64,000 bases of DNA from the NCBI GenBank assembly GCA_964609625.1, contig CAZSRS010000001.1:62001-126000 (forward strand). The letters are read 5' to 3'. The DNA comes from G963674665 sp964609625 (GTDB lineage: Bacteria; Desulfobacterota; Desulfovibrionia; Desulfovibrionales; Desulfovibrionaceae). The notes beneath the pieces were generated by a model. The model saw nothing but the letters and a program-made list of their open reading frames with translations, was not told the origin of the DNA and ran no database searches. Position 1 is the first letter of the stretch. Each line of letters begins with the position of its first letter. Below, piece by piece: positions 55,251 to 62,762 of the stretch. Both the position numbers and the translations under genes were made by a program.

Positions 55251-55430
55251 ATGAACGCTGAGCTTTCCTATCCGCCCCTGGTGGTGGTGACTGAGTACCG
55301 CGACAACACATGCATGGTCGATGGACAATGGTTCCCGGACATCCGAGGCGTACGCGCCGCGTTTCCGTTGTCACTGCTGTTGGTCGGCCGTGAGAACGAT
55401 GAACCCACAACTGAAGAGGACATGACATGA
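55251..55430 (+). CDS. Small hypothetical protein of the element
   Basis: A 59-residue protein (LSYPPLVVVTEYRDNTCMVDGQWFPDIRGVRAAFPLSLLLVGREND), compact and beta-rich with an acidic tail. It starts 5 bases after the terminase stop; GGAGATG precedes it. The stop overlaps the next start (ATGA). Translational coupling on both sides supports it as real. Family not recognised. Confidence 0.7.
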   Translation: MNAELSYPPLVVVTEYRDNTCMVDGQWFPDIRGVRAAFPLSLLLVGRENDEPTTEEDMT

Positions 55431-56104
55431 GCGCACTGACAGATTTCAAGGCATTGTTCGAGAAATACCAACGCCGCGTGGAAAACGAGGTATCGCCGGA
55501 CTTGAAAGAATCCATCCAGAAAGCGCGCCGCGCCGGCATCGACAGCGAGTTTTCCGACGCTCTGAACGTCGGCGCAAGAGCGGTTCGTGCGGAAATCCCG
55601 AAGCTCCAGGCACGCCGGAAGGCATTGGCCGATCCCACGTTGCAGCTCCTGCGGCAAGCGCTTGGTGCGCATCGTTCGCCGGTGGAAGATGAGTTGTTCA
55701 CGCCGTCCAACAAGCATTTGCTCGGGGCGCTCCAGGACATGACGATATCCCAAACACTGCCAAGCTTGAGCGTGGATAACCTTGAGGCATTGGCCGGCAT
55801 GGCTTCGGGGCGTCCGGCGCTGCTGCTGGCACTGCGGCAAGAAATCCAGAACCGCCCCCATGAGTCCTTCGGGAGTACGCCCCAAGAGCAGAAAGACGGC
55901 AAGGCCAAGATCATGGGATCCATCGACATCAACGTCAAGGTGGACAAGGCCGCTATCCTCCGGAGCTTGGAAGAGGAAAAGGAAGCCGAGGAACTGCTCT
56001 TCCAGTTCGAGACATCCGGCAAGGCCGACCCCTTGAGGAAGGCGGAATACGGGCACCGGCACAACGCCTTGGAGAACGAGATCAAGCGGATCAAGGAGTC
56101 CTAG
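55427..56104 (+). CDS. Hypothetical helical protein of the packaging operon
   Basis: A 225-residue protein, almost wholly helical and charged. The C-terminus is strongly coiled-coil-like (VDKAAILRSLEEEKEAEELLFQFETSGKADPLRKAEYGHRHNALENEIKRIKES). Start overlaps the previous stop. Length and composition are reminiscent of scaffolds or head-size modifiers, but there is no sequence support for this. The next gene starts 3 bases after. Confidence 0.65.
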   Translation: MSALTDFKALFEKYQRRVENEVSPDLKESIQKARRAGIDSEFSDALNVGARAVRAEIPKLQARRKALADPTLQLLRQALGAHRSPVEDELFTPSNKHLLGALQDMTISQTLPSLSVDNLEALAGMASGRPALLLALRQEIQNRPHESFGSTPQEQKDGKAKIMGSIDINVKVDKAAILRSLEEEKEAEELLFQFETSGKADPLRKAEYGHRHNALENEIKRIKES

Positions 56105-56106
56105 CC

Positions 56107-56361
56107 ATGGCCCTGCGATTCGTTCCGCCGCATGACGACTTCATCGACTGGCAGTCCATCCGCGACGCGCACGAGCGAAGCGAGCAATCCCGTGCCGCTG
56201 ACCGTGAGGTGGAGCAGGCGGAAGCGCAAGCACGCTGGACTGCCAAGCACGGTGACTTTGTTCCGCACAAGTCCATGCCGATGGATCCACAACCAGGCCA
56301 TCCTTCCTGGACAGCATACCGCCCGCGCCGTGCCGGTGAACGTGGCACACGAGAAAAATAG
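56107..56361 (+). CDS. Small hypothetical protein of the packaging operon
   Basis: An 84-residue, charged protein (FVPPHDDFIDWQSIRDAHERSEQSRAADREVEQAEAQARWTAKHGDFVPHKSMPMDPQPG), with a helical middle and a Pro-rich basic end. AAGGAG lies 9 bases before the ATG. It ends the apparent operon that begins with the terminase; a strong hairpin follows. Family not recognised. Confidence 0.6.
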   Translation: MALRFVPPHDDFIDWQSIRDAHERSEQSRAADREVEQAEAQARWTAKHGDFVPHKSMPMDPQPGHPSWTAYRPRRAGERGTREK

Positions 56362-56401
56362 TTCCAACTGCCTTGGAACGCTCATGTCGTCCTCCCGTAC
56401 C

Positions 56402-56436
56402 GAGGCCGCCCTGTATCTCCAGTCCAGGGCGGCCTC
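56402..56436 (+). terminator. Strong hairpin after the packaging operon
   Basis: GAGGCCGCCCTG (56402-56413), 11-base loop, CAGGGCGGCCTC (56425-56436): perfect 12-bp GC-rich stem. The tail ACTCATTCC lacks a U-run, so termination may be partial. Confidence 0.5.
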
Positions 56437-56555
56437 ACTCATTCCAACACGCGAACAAGTCACACACAGGCCGTAGGATCAACGCAAATCGTTTTGGTGA
56501 ACTCTGATATGCCCGAGGCCGTTTCCGAGGCTTAAAGCGCAACTGAGGAGGTCAA

Positions 56556-56825
56556 ATGATGAGGAGTCCTTGCTTGAACTGCGGGAACATAGATCGAAAG
56601 TTGTGCTCGGAGACCTGCGAGCGCTTGCGCCGGTACCAGGAACTCATCGACGAACATGATGCCGACGGTCAAGAGCATCTGCAAGGGCTCCGATGCCGCG
56701 CACTGTTGATAGCGATTTGCACTGGCCGGACCAAGCGCGGCGGCATGGACGTCGAAGAATACTGCGAGCGGGAATACCTCCGACTACGAGAGCAGGGAGT
56801 GTGCCGGCGGATGGCCAGGCCGTGA
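56556..56825 (+). CDS. Small cysteine-rich (zinc-ribbon-like) protein
   Basis: An 89-residue protein beginning MMRSPCLNCGNIDRKLCSETCERL: CxxC and CxxxC pairs spaced as in a small zinc ribbon. The rest is helical (YQELIDEHDADGQEHLQGL ... DVEEYCEREYLRLREQG). GAGGAGG precedes the ATGs at 56556 and 56559. It could bind DNA or protein. Family not recognised. Confidence 0.65.
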   Translation: MMRSPCLNCGNIDRKLCSETCERLRRYQELIDEHDADGQEHLQGLRCRALLIAICTGRTKRGGMDVEEYCEREYLRLREQGVCRRMARP

Positions 56826-56855
56826 CGTAGCCAGCGACGTAGGAGGTCAAAATTC

Positions 56856-56993
56856 ATGGACAAGGTTTATGGGATTCGTTGCGGACGCTGCGGGGCAACA
56901 TGGAAGTGCGGCGGAACTCCATGCTCATGCAATCCAGGTTGGCACAAGCTGGTTATCATCGAGGTTCGGGGCGTGGGTCATGTGGACGGCTGA
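56856..56993 (+). CDS. Very small cysteine-rich protein (45 residues)
   Basis: A 45-residue protein: residues 9-25 contain CGRC, then KCGG, then CSC (five cysteines within 17 residues), followed by NPGWHKLVIIEVRGVGHVDG. It looks like a small zinc knuckle. GGAGG lies 10 bases before the ATG at 56856, and it follows the previous cysteine-rich gene by 30 bases. Its end lies in a perfect 11-bp inverted repeat (56984-57007). Small genes of this type are common in phages. Confidence 0.6.
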   Translation: MDKVYGIRCGRCGATWKCGGTPCSCNPGWHKLVIIEVRGVGHVDG

Positions 56994-57007
56994 AAATTCA
57001 GCCGTCC
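56984..57007 (+). terminator. Perfect inverted repeat at the end of the small cysteine-rich gene
   Basis: GGACGGCTGAA (56984-56994), AA, TTCAGCCGTCC (56997-57007). It includes the stop codon. No U-tract follows. Terminator-like for the rightward transcripts or protective hairpin. Confidence 0.5.
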
Positions 57008-57133
57008 TCCTACGCCTGCCCTGCCGGCACTGAGCGCAAAAGTGCGCCGTCCATTTTCCGCCTTTGAAAACGCAAAAATCCGCCATGGTGGACAACGGGC
57101 TGAAAAACGAGCCGGTTGTCATGGCACTGCTGC

Positions 57134-57514
57134 TCAAGTGGTAGGCTTTGCCTTCCGTGACATGTCGCTGCCTGCGCGGTAGATACCATCGGGACCGGCA
57201 TGCGCTTCCTTTATCTCGACGCCCATTTCCTTGAGCTTGAGCAGTGCCTTAGCGCTTTCTGCCCGAGCCTGTTCAATCTTTAGCTCAAGAGCCAGTCGTG
57301 CTTTCATGGCTTTCTGGCTTTCGGGCTTTTTCAATCCGCCGGTAGCCTGGAGCAGTGCATGGGCAACCGCTTCAATCATCGTCTTGCCGTCCTGTTGGAG
57401 GCGTTGCAAGGCCTGCGCTGATTTCTTGTCCAGAATGACTTGAATCAACTTCCCACCTTCAGACTGTATGCGGTGCCGACGTTCCCGTTGCCTTTCGCTT
57501 GCCGTCTTGCCCAT
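57134..57514 (-). CDS. Ribbon-helix-helix-like regulator with coiled-coil tail
   Basis: A 126-residue protein. A basic start (MGKTASERQRERRHRIQSEGG) leads into KLIQVILDKKSAQALQRLQQDGKTMIEAVAHALLQAT, which has the strand-helix-helix pattern of RHH repressors. A long charged helix follows (KPESQKAMKARLALELKIEQARAESAKALLKLKEMG). ATG 57514 has GAGG 10 bases before it; the frame continues to 57592. It is divergent from the second RHH gene, and five palindromic sites lie between. Likely repressor of that control region. Confidence 0.7.
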   Translation of the reverse strand: MGKTASERQRERRHRIQSEGGKLIQVILDKKSAQALQRLQQDGKTMIEAVAHALLQATGGLKKPESQKAMKARLALELKIEQARAESAKALLKLKEMGVEIKEAHAGPDGIYRAGSDMSRKAKPTT

Positions 57515-57608
57515 TTCATTGGCCTCTTGCTGATGGTTGTGTTGTGAAATGTCACGGCAACCATACACCTGTAACATGTTACGGGCAAGCATGTGGCTTG
57601 GATTCTTC

Positions 57609-57747
57609 GTACCGGTACGAATCCTTGACAGCCGACTTCATGGTACCTATCGTACCGGTACAAACCCTTGACAACCGAGTTCATAACGCCTACCGTACCG
57701 GTACAAAATCAACCCCGTACCGGTACACATCAAGTTAGTACCGGTAC
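57609..57747. promoter_or_regulatory. Array of five GTACCGGTAC palindromes with two embedded -35 boxes
   Basis: GTACCGGTAC occurs at 57609, 57652, 57695, 57717 and 57738, spaced 43, 43, 22 and 21 bases (multiples of two helical turns). Two imperfect 43-base repeats each contain TTGACA (57625-57630 and 57668-57673) with a weak -10 region 17 bases on (57648, 57691) that overlaps the next palindrome. The array lies between the divergent RHH-like genes and fits cooperative repression, probably by one of them. Confidence 0.8.
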
Positions 57748-57759
57748 CAGGAGAATGTC

Positions 57760-58125
57760 ATGGCACGGAAAGGAATAGAGTACGTTATGGTTTACGTTTC
57801 GCAAGCAGAAAAGGAAAAGATCAAGGAAACGGCTGACATTGAAGGATGCAGTATCAGCTCTTTCTGCCATTCTGCGATATTGAAAGCGCTGAATGATCCA
57901 AAGATTGAGGGAAAGCGCCTTATACCATTGTTCGATGTTGAAATTGATGAAGACAATACAAATCCGAGTGATGGTCAAAAGAGTGCAGAAACAATTGCTG
58001 GCGAAGTTTTTAAGGAGTTGGAGCGAAAGAATCCTACGCAATATACAGGCTTTGACCTAGACAAATACCAAAAAGAGACTGCAAAGACAATTGAATTAAG
58101 CCGGTCAATGAAGTCTTCAACTTAA
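57760..58125 (+). CDS. Ribbon-helix-helix (CopG-like) regulator
   Basis: A 121-residue protein with an RHH N-terminus (GIEYVMVYVSQAEKEKIKETADIEGCSISSFCHSAILKAL), then an acidic region (DVEIDEDNTNPSDG) and charged helix. Its DNA is AT-richer than its neighbours, a sign of separate origin. AGGAGAATGTC precedes ATG 57760. It lies 13 bases after the last of five palindromes, so it is likely controlled by, or acts on, them. Confidence 0.75.
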   Translation: MARKGIEYVMVYVSQAEKEKIKETADIEGCSISSFCHSAILKALNDPKIEGKRLIPLFDVEIDEDNTNPSDGQKSAETIAGEVFKELERKNPTQYTGFDLDKYQKETAKTIELSRSMKSST

Positions 58126-58160
58126 CTCGGGTTAATTTGAAGGATGAGCATGTCCTGCCC

Positions 58161-58250
58161 TGGCGTTACCTGGCGTTTCCATGCGTTTCCATGCGTTTCC
58201 TTGCGTTTCATCCGCGTTTCCTTGCGTTCGCTTGCGTTCGGGATGCGTTC
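58161..58250. repeat. Tandem 10-bp repeats (NNGCGTTTCC) near attR
   Basis: From 58161 to about 58250 the pattern GCGTT recurs every 10 bases, nine times; the clearest units read TGGCGTTTCC, ATGCGTTTCC, ATGCGTTTCC, TTGCGTTTCA. Exact helical phasing suggests a protein-binding array (origin iterons, packaging site or integrase arms). The open frame across it is a repeat artefact. Confidence 0.75.
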
Positions 58251-58455
58251 GTGGTGGTGGCACCATGGCCGGACCCTCAGGATTGCTCAGGGCGGACTCG
58301 AATTCCGAGCTTGCCGTGACATGCCACGAGGTGCGGTTTCAAAACGCACCTTGCCCACTGCCCGCACCCTGGCCGGCATGGTCGGCAGCTGGCCGTGTGG
58401 ACACCATGCTGTTGGTCGCCATGGCCTGGGTACTCGGTACCCATGGTAAAAAATC

Positions 58456-58473
58456 TGGGTACAGGCTGGGTAC
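58456..58473 (+). repeat. Paired TGGGTAC motifs next to attR
   Basis: TGGGTAC at 58456-58462 and 58467-58473, 11 bases apart, 10 bases before attR. A further TGGGTAC is at 58427-58433. Same arrangement as at 46806 before the integrase. Confidence 0.6.
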
Positions 58474-58483
58474 AAAAACGATA

Positions 58484-58580
58484 CCAAAGAAAAAAGGCCC
58501 ACGGTGTTTTTACCGTAAGCCTTTGATTTTACTGGTGGGCCATTGAAGACTCGAACTTCAAACCAACGGATTAAGAGTCC
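58484..58580. repeat. Right attachment-site repeat (attR)
   Basis: 97 bases nearly identical to 46590-46686. It contains the tRNA-Lys terminator and the 3' 48 bases of the intact tRNA gene. The match ends in the anticodon stem, so recombination took place within this block. Confidence 0.92.
58490..58521 (-). terminator. Terminator of tRNA-Lys
   Basis: On the minus strand GGCTTACGGT, loop AAAAAC, ACCGTGGGCC, then TTTTTT, 12 bases after the tRNA 3' end. Confidence 0.85.
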
Positions 58581-58608
58581 GCTGCTCTACCAATTGAGCT
58601 AATGGCCC
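58533..58608 (-). tRNA. tRNA-Lys(CTT)
   Basis: 76 bases with encoded CCA. The acceptor arms GGGCCAT and ATGGCCC pair; the D arm has GCTC...GAGC, the anticodon arm GGACTCTTAATCC with anticodon CTT, and the T arm GAAGTTCGAGTCTTC. It is complete and serves as integration site of the element to its left. Confidence 0.95.
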
Positions 58609-58804
58609 ATGTCGTTCCGAAAGAATGGTTTCTTACGGAGAGACGCCTTCGTTGTCAAGAAAAAAAACCATGTCGGAAAAATGTTCATACTACGCCCCGC
58701 TGCTCCCACCCTCCCGAACAGTGGCGGTCGAAGGTGAAATGCGCTACATCCGGCCAGCGATCGTAGACCAGTTTTCTCGCCCCTCTTGCCACCGAGGTTT
58801 GCCC

Positions 58805-59752
58805 ATGCGCATCGTCATGATGGCCATCAACGATCCGGCCGGCGCCGCCATCGCCCAGGCCAACGCCCTGAACCGCCACACCGGGCACGAATGCCGCCTG
58901 ATCACCAAGGAACTGCGCTACAACTTCATGTTCCAGAAGGACCTGCACGAGGAGTGGCTGCTCCCCGAGGACCGTCATGAAGTGGCGGCACTGCTCGAAT
59001 CCGCCGATGTCTTTCACTTCCACATGACCGCCGACGAGGACCTGACCTTCTGCGGCCTCTGCCCCAGGGATTTTCTGCGTGGCAAGATCGTCGTGCACCA
59101 CCACCACGGGCACCATGATTTCAGAAGCAACCCCCTGAAGTTCCAGCAAAAATACAAGGAACGCAAGCGCAGTAAACTCCTGGTGAGCACGCCGGATCTG
59201 CTGCACCTATTGCCGGGGGCGCGTTGGCAACCCAACATCGTGCCCCTCTTTGATCCTCTCTACCGCCCCATGCCGGGAAAGCCGGAGTCGCCCGTGAAGG
59301 TGGCCCACTCCCCGACCCGCAAGGACCTTAAGAACACCGACGAATTCCTGGAAGTGATGCGCCGGGTGCAAGCGGAAGGCGGCGACGTGGCCCTCGAACT
59401 CATCGAAAACACGGCCCATGTGGAGTGCCTGCGCATGAAGCGGCGCTGCCACATCCTCTTCGACCACTTGCAGGGGTATTTCGGCGTCAGCAGCCTGGAG
59501 GCCCTGAGCCAGGGGCTGTGCGTGGTGGCCGGATTGGACGACTGGAACCAAGCCGTGATCCGCGACTTCACCGGCGCCGGGGAATTGCCCTGGGTGGTCA
59601 GTTCCTTGGCATCCCTGGAACGCGACCTGCGCACCCTGCTCCTGGACCGAGACACACGCGAGGAGCATGGCCGGCGTTCACGGGAGTTCATGCTGCGATA
59701 CTGGACCGAACAAGCCATGATCCAGCATTTGGCGATGTTCTACGAAGAGTGA
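58805..59752 (+). CDS. Glycosyltransferase-like protein (GT-B type)
   Basis: A 315-residue soluble protein. MRIVMMAINDPAGAAIAQANALNRHTGHECRLI has the Rossmann start of GT-B enzymes; DVFHFHMTADE, KIVVHHHHGHHDFR and PVKVAHSPTRKDLKNTDEFLEVM follow, and YFGVSSLEALSQGLCVVAGLDDWNQAVI is the nucleotide-sugar-binding E-containing motif (SSLEAL). ATG 58805 has GAGG seven bases upstream and is at the first strand; the frame extends upstream to 58625 without similarity. It probably acts in surface polysaccharide synthesis. It stands alone next to the tRNA. Confidence 0.8.
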   Translation: MRIVMMAINDPAGAAIAQANALNRHTGHECRLITKELRYNFMFQKDLHEEWLLPEDRHEVAALLESADVFHFHMTADEDLTFCGLCPRDFLRGKIVVHHHHGHHDFRSNPLKFQQKYKERKRSKLLVSTPDLLHLLPGARWQPNIVPLFDPLYRPMPGKPESPVKVAHSPTRKDLKNTDEFLEVMRRVQAEGGDVALELIENTAHVECLRMKRRCHILFDHLQGYFGVSSLEALSQGLCVVAGLDDWNQAVIRDFTGAGELPWVVSSLASLERDLRTLLLDRDTREEHGRRSREFMLRYWTEQAMIQHLAMFYEE

Positions 59753-59995
59753 ACCGCCGGATTTGGCTCCAGAAGGGGACGTCGCCGGAGCCACCCTCCC
59801 CTCCCGCAACGACCAGGCTATAGTGCCTGGAGTGGTGGCATTCCCTGTATGGTGATGGTACGATGCGTTGTCACCGGAGTCCTCCCCGGATACGTTCGGG
59901 CTGCTCCCTGACGCGGAATGAGCGTGGTTTCGTCACAGCGACATGCCACTAATGCTGCGGAGCGTTGTTGTAACTGAACAGAACAGGAGGCGGGC

Positions 59996-61195
59996 ATGGT
60001 ACGGGAAACCAGGGAATCTTCGGAATCCTTTGAATTTGAAGGACCAGCACAGGAAGGCCCCAACAGAGGGAAGCGGGTGTTCAAACCGAAGCGAGAGTTC
60101 AGCATGCCGCGCATCAAACTCCTGCAAAGCAGAAAGTTCAAGCTCGGCCTGTTCATCGCGGCATTGCTCGTGGTCTGTTACGGCATGTTCCTGAGCTATG
60201 TGGGGCCGAACCACTACGGAATCCGCGTGAACAAGCTCATCACCCCCCGCGGCGTGCAGAAGGAGATATACCCGCCGGGTCTGCATCTGGTGATTCCAAA
60301 GATGCAGGAGATGTACACCCTGCCGCGCGACATCCAGGTGCTGGAACTGACCAATTCCCCGGACACTGCGGCCCACTTTTCCCGGATCGAGACACCTGCC
60401 GCGCACATCCAGACCTCGGACGGATTCTATGTGGATGTGGATGTATCCGTGCTCTATCACATCGAGGATCCTTACAAGACCTTCACCATGATCGGCCCCG
60501 GCACCCTGTTCGAGGAAAACGGCATCATCCCCAAGACCGAACCCGCGCTCAAGGAAGCCCTGGGCGAGTTGACCACCGAGGAATTCTACAACTCACCCCT
60601 GCGGGTCAAGAAGACCCAGGAAGCCCTGGATCGGCTCAACCGCGAGTTGCAACCCAAGGGTATCAAGGTCGACCATATCCTTATCCGCTATTTCAGTTAC
60701 AGCCCGGAGATCCAGAAGAACATCGAGGAAAAGAAACTCAAGGACCAGCTGGTGTTCAAGAACCAGGCAGAGGGGCGCGCGGCCATCGAGGCCGCGAAGT
60801 TCAAGAAGGTCAGCCAGGAAGGCGAGATGCAGGTGCAGGTCACCCTGGCCGAGGGCGAGGCCTACGTGACCAAGCGCAAGGCCGAGATGGACCTATACCG
60901 ACGAAAAGTCAGAGCCCAGGCCGATCTGCTCATCAAACTGGCCGAAGCCAAGAAGACCGAACTGCGCAATACCGCTCTTCAGGGCCTGGGCTCCGACCGC
61001 ATGGTCGGGCTGAACATGGCCAAAGCCCTGGCCGGGCTGGAGATGGTGGTGCTTCCCAGTGATGGCGCCGCCGGCGTTAATCCTCTGGACCTGCGCAAGC
61101 TCCTGGAACTGTTCGAGGTGCGACACAATGCCGCGCAAGGAGGGTCCTTCACTCCACAACCAGCCGATTCCGCAACTCCAGGAGGTGTGCAATGA
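59996..61195 (+). CDS. SPFH/band-7 (prohibitin-like) membrane protein
   Basis: A 399-residue protein. The first 45 residues are charged, one membrane helix lies at about 47-65 (LGLFIAALLVVCYGMFLSYV), then the SPFH domain (VGPNHYGIRVNKLITPRGVQKEIYPPGLHLVIPKMQEMYTLPRDIQVLELT ... FYVDVDVSVLYHIEDPYKTF) and a long coiled coil (IEEKKLKDQLVFKNQAEGRAAIEAAKFKKVSQEGEM...). GGAGG lies five bases before the ATG. It is translated with the next SPFH gene (ATGA overlap). Such pairs form hetero-oligomeric rings in the membrane; possible roles are protease control or lipid domain organisation. Confidence 0.85.
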   Translation: MVRETRESSESFEFEGPAQEGPNRGKRVFKPKREFSMPRIKLLQSRKFKLGLFIAALLVVCYGMFLSYVGPNHYGIRVNKLITPRGVQKEIYPPGLHLVIPKMQEMYTLPRDIQVLELTNSPDTAAHFSRIETPAAHIQTSDGFYVDVDVSVLYHIEDPYKTFTMIGPGTLFEENGIIPKTEPALKEALGELTTEEFYNSPLRVKKTQEALDRLNRELQPKGIKVDHILIRYFSYSPEIQKNIEEKKLKDQLVFKNQAEGRAAIEAAKFKKVSQEGEMQVQVTLAEGEAYVTKRKAEMDLYRRKVRAQADLLIKLAEAKKTELRNTALQGLGSDRMVGLNMAKALAGLEMVVLPSDGAAGVNPLDLRKLLELFEVRHNAAQGGSFTPQPADSATPGGVQ

Positions 61196-62214
61196 ACGCC
61201 AAACGTATTCTGATTCTGTTGCTACTGTCACTGGGGCTGGGCGGATGCATCTTCAAGTCCACAGGAGAGACAGAGGTGGGCGTTCGCACCGTGCTCTTTT
61301 CCCTGTTCGGCGAGACAGGTGTGGAAGAGACCATTTACGGTCCTGGTTCCACCTACTTCATCCTTCCGATCATCAATGACTGGAACACCTTCGACACCAA
61401 GTTGCAAAACCTGGAGATGACGTTCAGCAGCCCCAGCGAAGATCGCAGGGGGCGTGACGACCTGCTGTTCAAGACCGTGGACGGCAACGACATCAGCCTG
61501 GACGTGATTATCGCATACCGCATCGACCCGCAAAAAGCGCCGCACATCCTGCAGCACGTGGCGAACAACGACTGGGAACTGCGAGAGAAGATCATGCGCA
61601 CCGTGGCCCGCAGTGTGCCGCGGGATGTCTTCGGGGAACTCAAGACCGAGGAGTTCTACGTCTCCGCGAATCGCCAAGCCAAGGCCGAGGAGGCGCGCCG
61701 ACGCCTCCAGGAGATGCTGGACCACCTGGGAGTCATCGTGGAGCGAGTGCTGCCCAAGGACTACCGCTTCAACCCGGCTTATCAACAGGCCATCGAGGGC
61801 AAGAAGATCGCGGACCAGCTTGTCGAGAAGAACAAGGCCGCCACCCGCGCGGCATATGAAGAATTCCAGATGAAGATCGAGGAGGCCAGGGGCGAGGTGA
61901 ACAAGATGATCGCCAAGGCCGACGGTGAGTTCACCCGGAACAAGATCGAGGCCGATGCCTACATGGAACAGCAGAAACGCATCGCAGAGGCCATCGAGGC
62001 CGAAGGCCAGGCCGAAGCCGAGGGCATCGCCAAACTCAACCAGGCCCTGGCGGGAGCCGGCGGCGAGACCATGGTCAAACTGGAGGTGGCCAAGTCCCTG
62101 GAAGGCAAGCAGATCATCCTCCTGCCCATCTCGGAAGGGGGCATGAACCTCAAGACCACGGACGTGAATCGGCTCCTGGAACTCAAGGGCCTGCGCGCCC
62201 TCGGGGGGCAGTGA
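61192..62214 (+). CDS. SPFH/band-7 lipoprotein-like partner
   Basis: A 340-residue protein with a lipobox (ILLLLSLGLGGC, Cys near residue 19), so probably lipid-anchored outside the cytoplasmic membrane, followed by an SPFH domain (TEVGVRTVLFSLFGETGVEETIYGPGSTYFILPIINDWNTFDTKLQNLEMTF ... DVIIAYRIDPQKA) and a coiled coil (AAYEEFQMKIEEARGEVNKMIAKADGEF...AIEAEGQAEAEGIAKLNQAL). AGGAGGTG precedes the ATG. The combination with the preceding SPFH gene resembles HflK/HflC, but a lipobox is unusual there. Confidence 0.85.
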   Translation: MNAKRILILLLLSLGLGGCIFKSTGETEVGVRTVLFSLFGETGVEETIYGPGSTYFILPIINDWNTFDTKLQNLEMTFSSPSEDRRGRDDLLFKTVDGNDISLDVIIAYRIDPQKAPHILQHVANNDWELREKIMRTVARSVPRDVFGELKTEEFYVSANRQAKAEEARRRLQEMLDHLGVIVERVLPKDYRFNPAYQQAIEGKKIADQLVEKNKAATRAAYEEFQMKIEEARGEVNKMIAKADGEFTRNKIEADAYMEQQKRIAEAIEAEGQAEAEGIAKLNQALAGAGGETMVKLEVAKSLEGKQIILLPISEGGMNLKTTDVNRLLELKGLRALGGQ

Positions 62215-62255
62215 CGGCCGACCGACACACACGGCACTCCGGCCAAGTGCGAGAC

Positions 62256-62762
62256 TCAGGGCGGCGAGAGTTCAGCCAGCGCGCTCTTCAGGTCCTTGCC
62301 GTCCAGGACGTAGCGATGCAGCATGGCCACGTGGGTGAACCCCTTGCCGCTCCAAGGCTTACCGGTGTGACGATGCCGGATGCGCTCGACAGCCACGGCA
62401 TCGGCAAGGGGCGTGGCCGCCAGTTCCACGGCCGTGGCGTAGACATCCAGGATTTCACGGCTGAAACGCTTGAGAAAGGCCGGACCGCCGCCGTCAAAAC
62501 CAGCCTCGCGCCAGCGTTCGGCCAGGGTGTCCGCGAAATACTCGCGCATGACCTGCCCCCGCAGAATGCGCCCCACGCGGCAGGAACAGAGTATGGCCGG
62601 GGCCGGTCCCATGGCCACGATAAACAGCCTGTCGCCACTGCGCAGCTCCTGCCCCTGAATGCGGCCGAATTCTGGATTCTCCCGGAACTCCCAGCGCTTG
62701 CGCCCTGTGGCTATGGACGAGGCGTGGGGCTCGAGAACGGAAAGTAGGAACATGGCGGACAT
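62256..62762 (-). CDS. ASCH/PUA-like domain protein
   Basis: A 168-residue protein beginning MSAMFLLSVLEPHASSIATGRKRWEFREN, the pattern of ASCH/PUA-like domains (S-x-P-x-x-x-x-I-x-x-G-x-K-x-x-E-x-R), thought to bind RNA or modified nucleotides. Strand DRLFIVAMGPAPAILCSCRVGRIL follows. ATG 62762 has GAGGACACC upstream; longer starts exist at 62825 and 62864 but lack this support. It is convergent with the SPFH operon. The C-terminal part (ATPLADAVAVERIRHRHTGKPWSGKGFTHVAML) is unassigned. Confidence 0.7.
   Translation of the reverse strand: MSAMFLLSVLEPHASSIATGRKRWEFRENPEFGRIQGQELRSGDRLFIVAMGPAPAILCSCRVGRILRGQVMREYFADTLAERWREAGFDGGGPAFLKRFSREILDVYATAVELAATPLADAVAVERIRHRHTGKPWSGKGFTHVAMLHRYVLDGKDLKSALAELSPP

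Larger units (their letters stand above)
46590..58580. mobile_element. Integrated element of about 12 kb in tRNA-Lys (candidate phage satellite or reduced prophage)
   Basis: The element is bounded by 97-base direct repeats (46590-46686 and 58484-58580) and occupies the 3' end of tRNA-Lys. From the left it holds: integrase, unknown gene, terminator, small wHTH protein, nuclease-like protein, primase-helicase, small unknown gene, DnaA-box-like repeats, unknown gene, excisionase-like gene, small and large terminase subunits, five small unknown genes, two divergent RHH-like regulators. No portal, capsid, scaffold, tail or lysis gene was recognised. Replication plus packaging initiation without structural genes is the logic of satellites that use a helper phage; loss of the structural part from a prophage is the alternative. 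Confidence 0.85.

Noticed and set aside
55427..56104. Calling the helical protein a scaffold or head-size factor
   Set aside because: Only position and helical content suggest it; there is no motif.
58137..58319. Small frame with repeated FLAF/CVSMRF residues
   Set aside because: It is the translation of the 10-bp DNA tandem repeat; period 10 changes frame each unit, and there is no ribosome site.
46806..58473. Reading the TGGGTAC pairs or other short repeats as a CRISPR array
   Set aside because: Copies are too short and too far apart, and there are no spacers or cas genes.
59996..62214. Naming the SPFH pair hflK and hflC
   Set aside because: The second protein has a lipobox and the first a long charged N-terminus; the neighbouring genes (hfq, hflX) are missing, so only the family level is safe.
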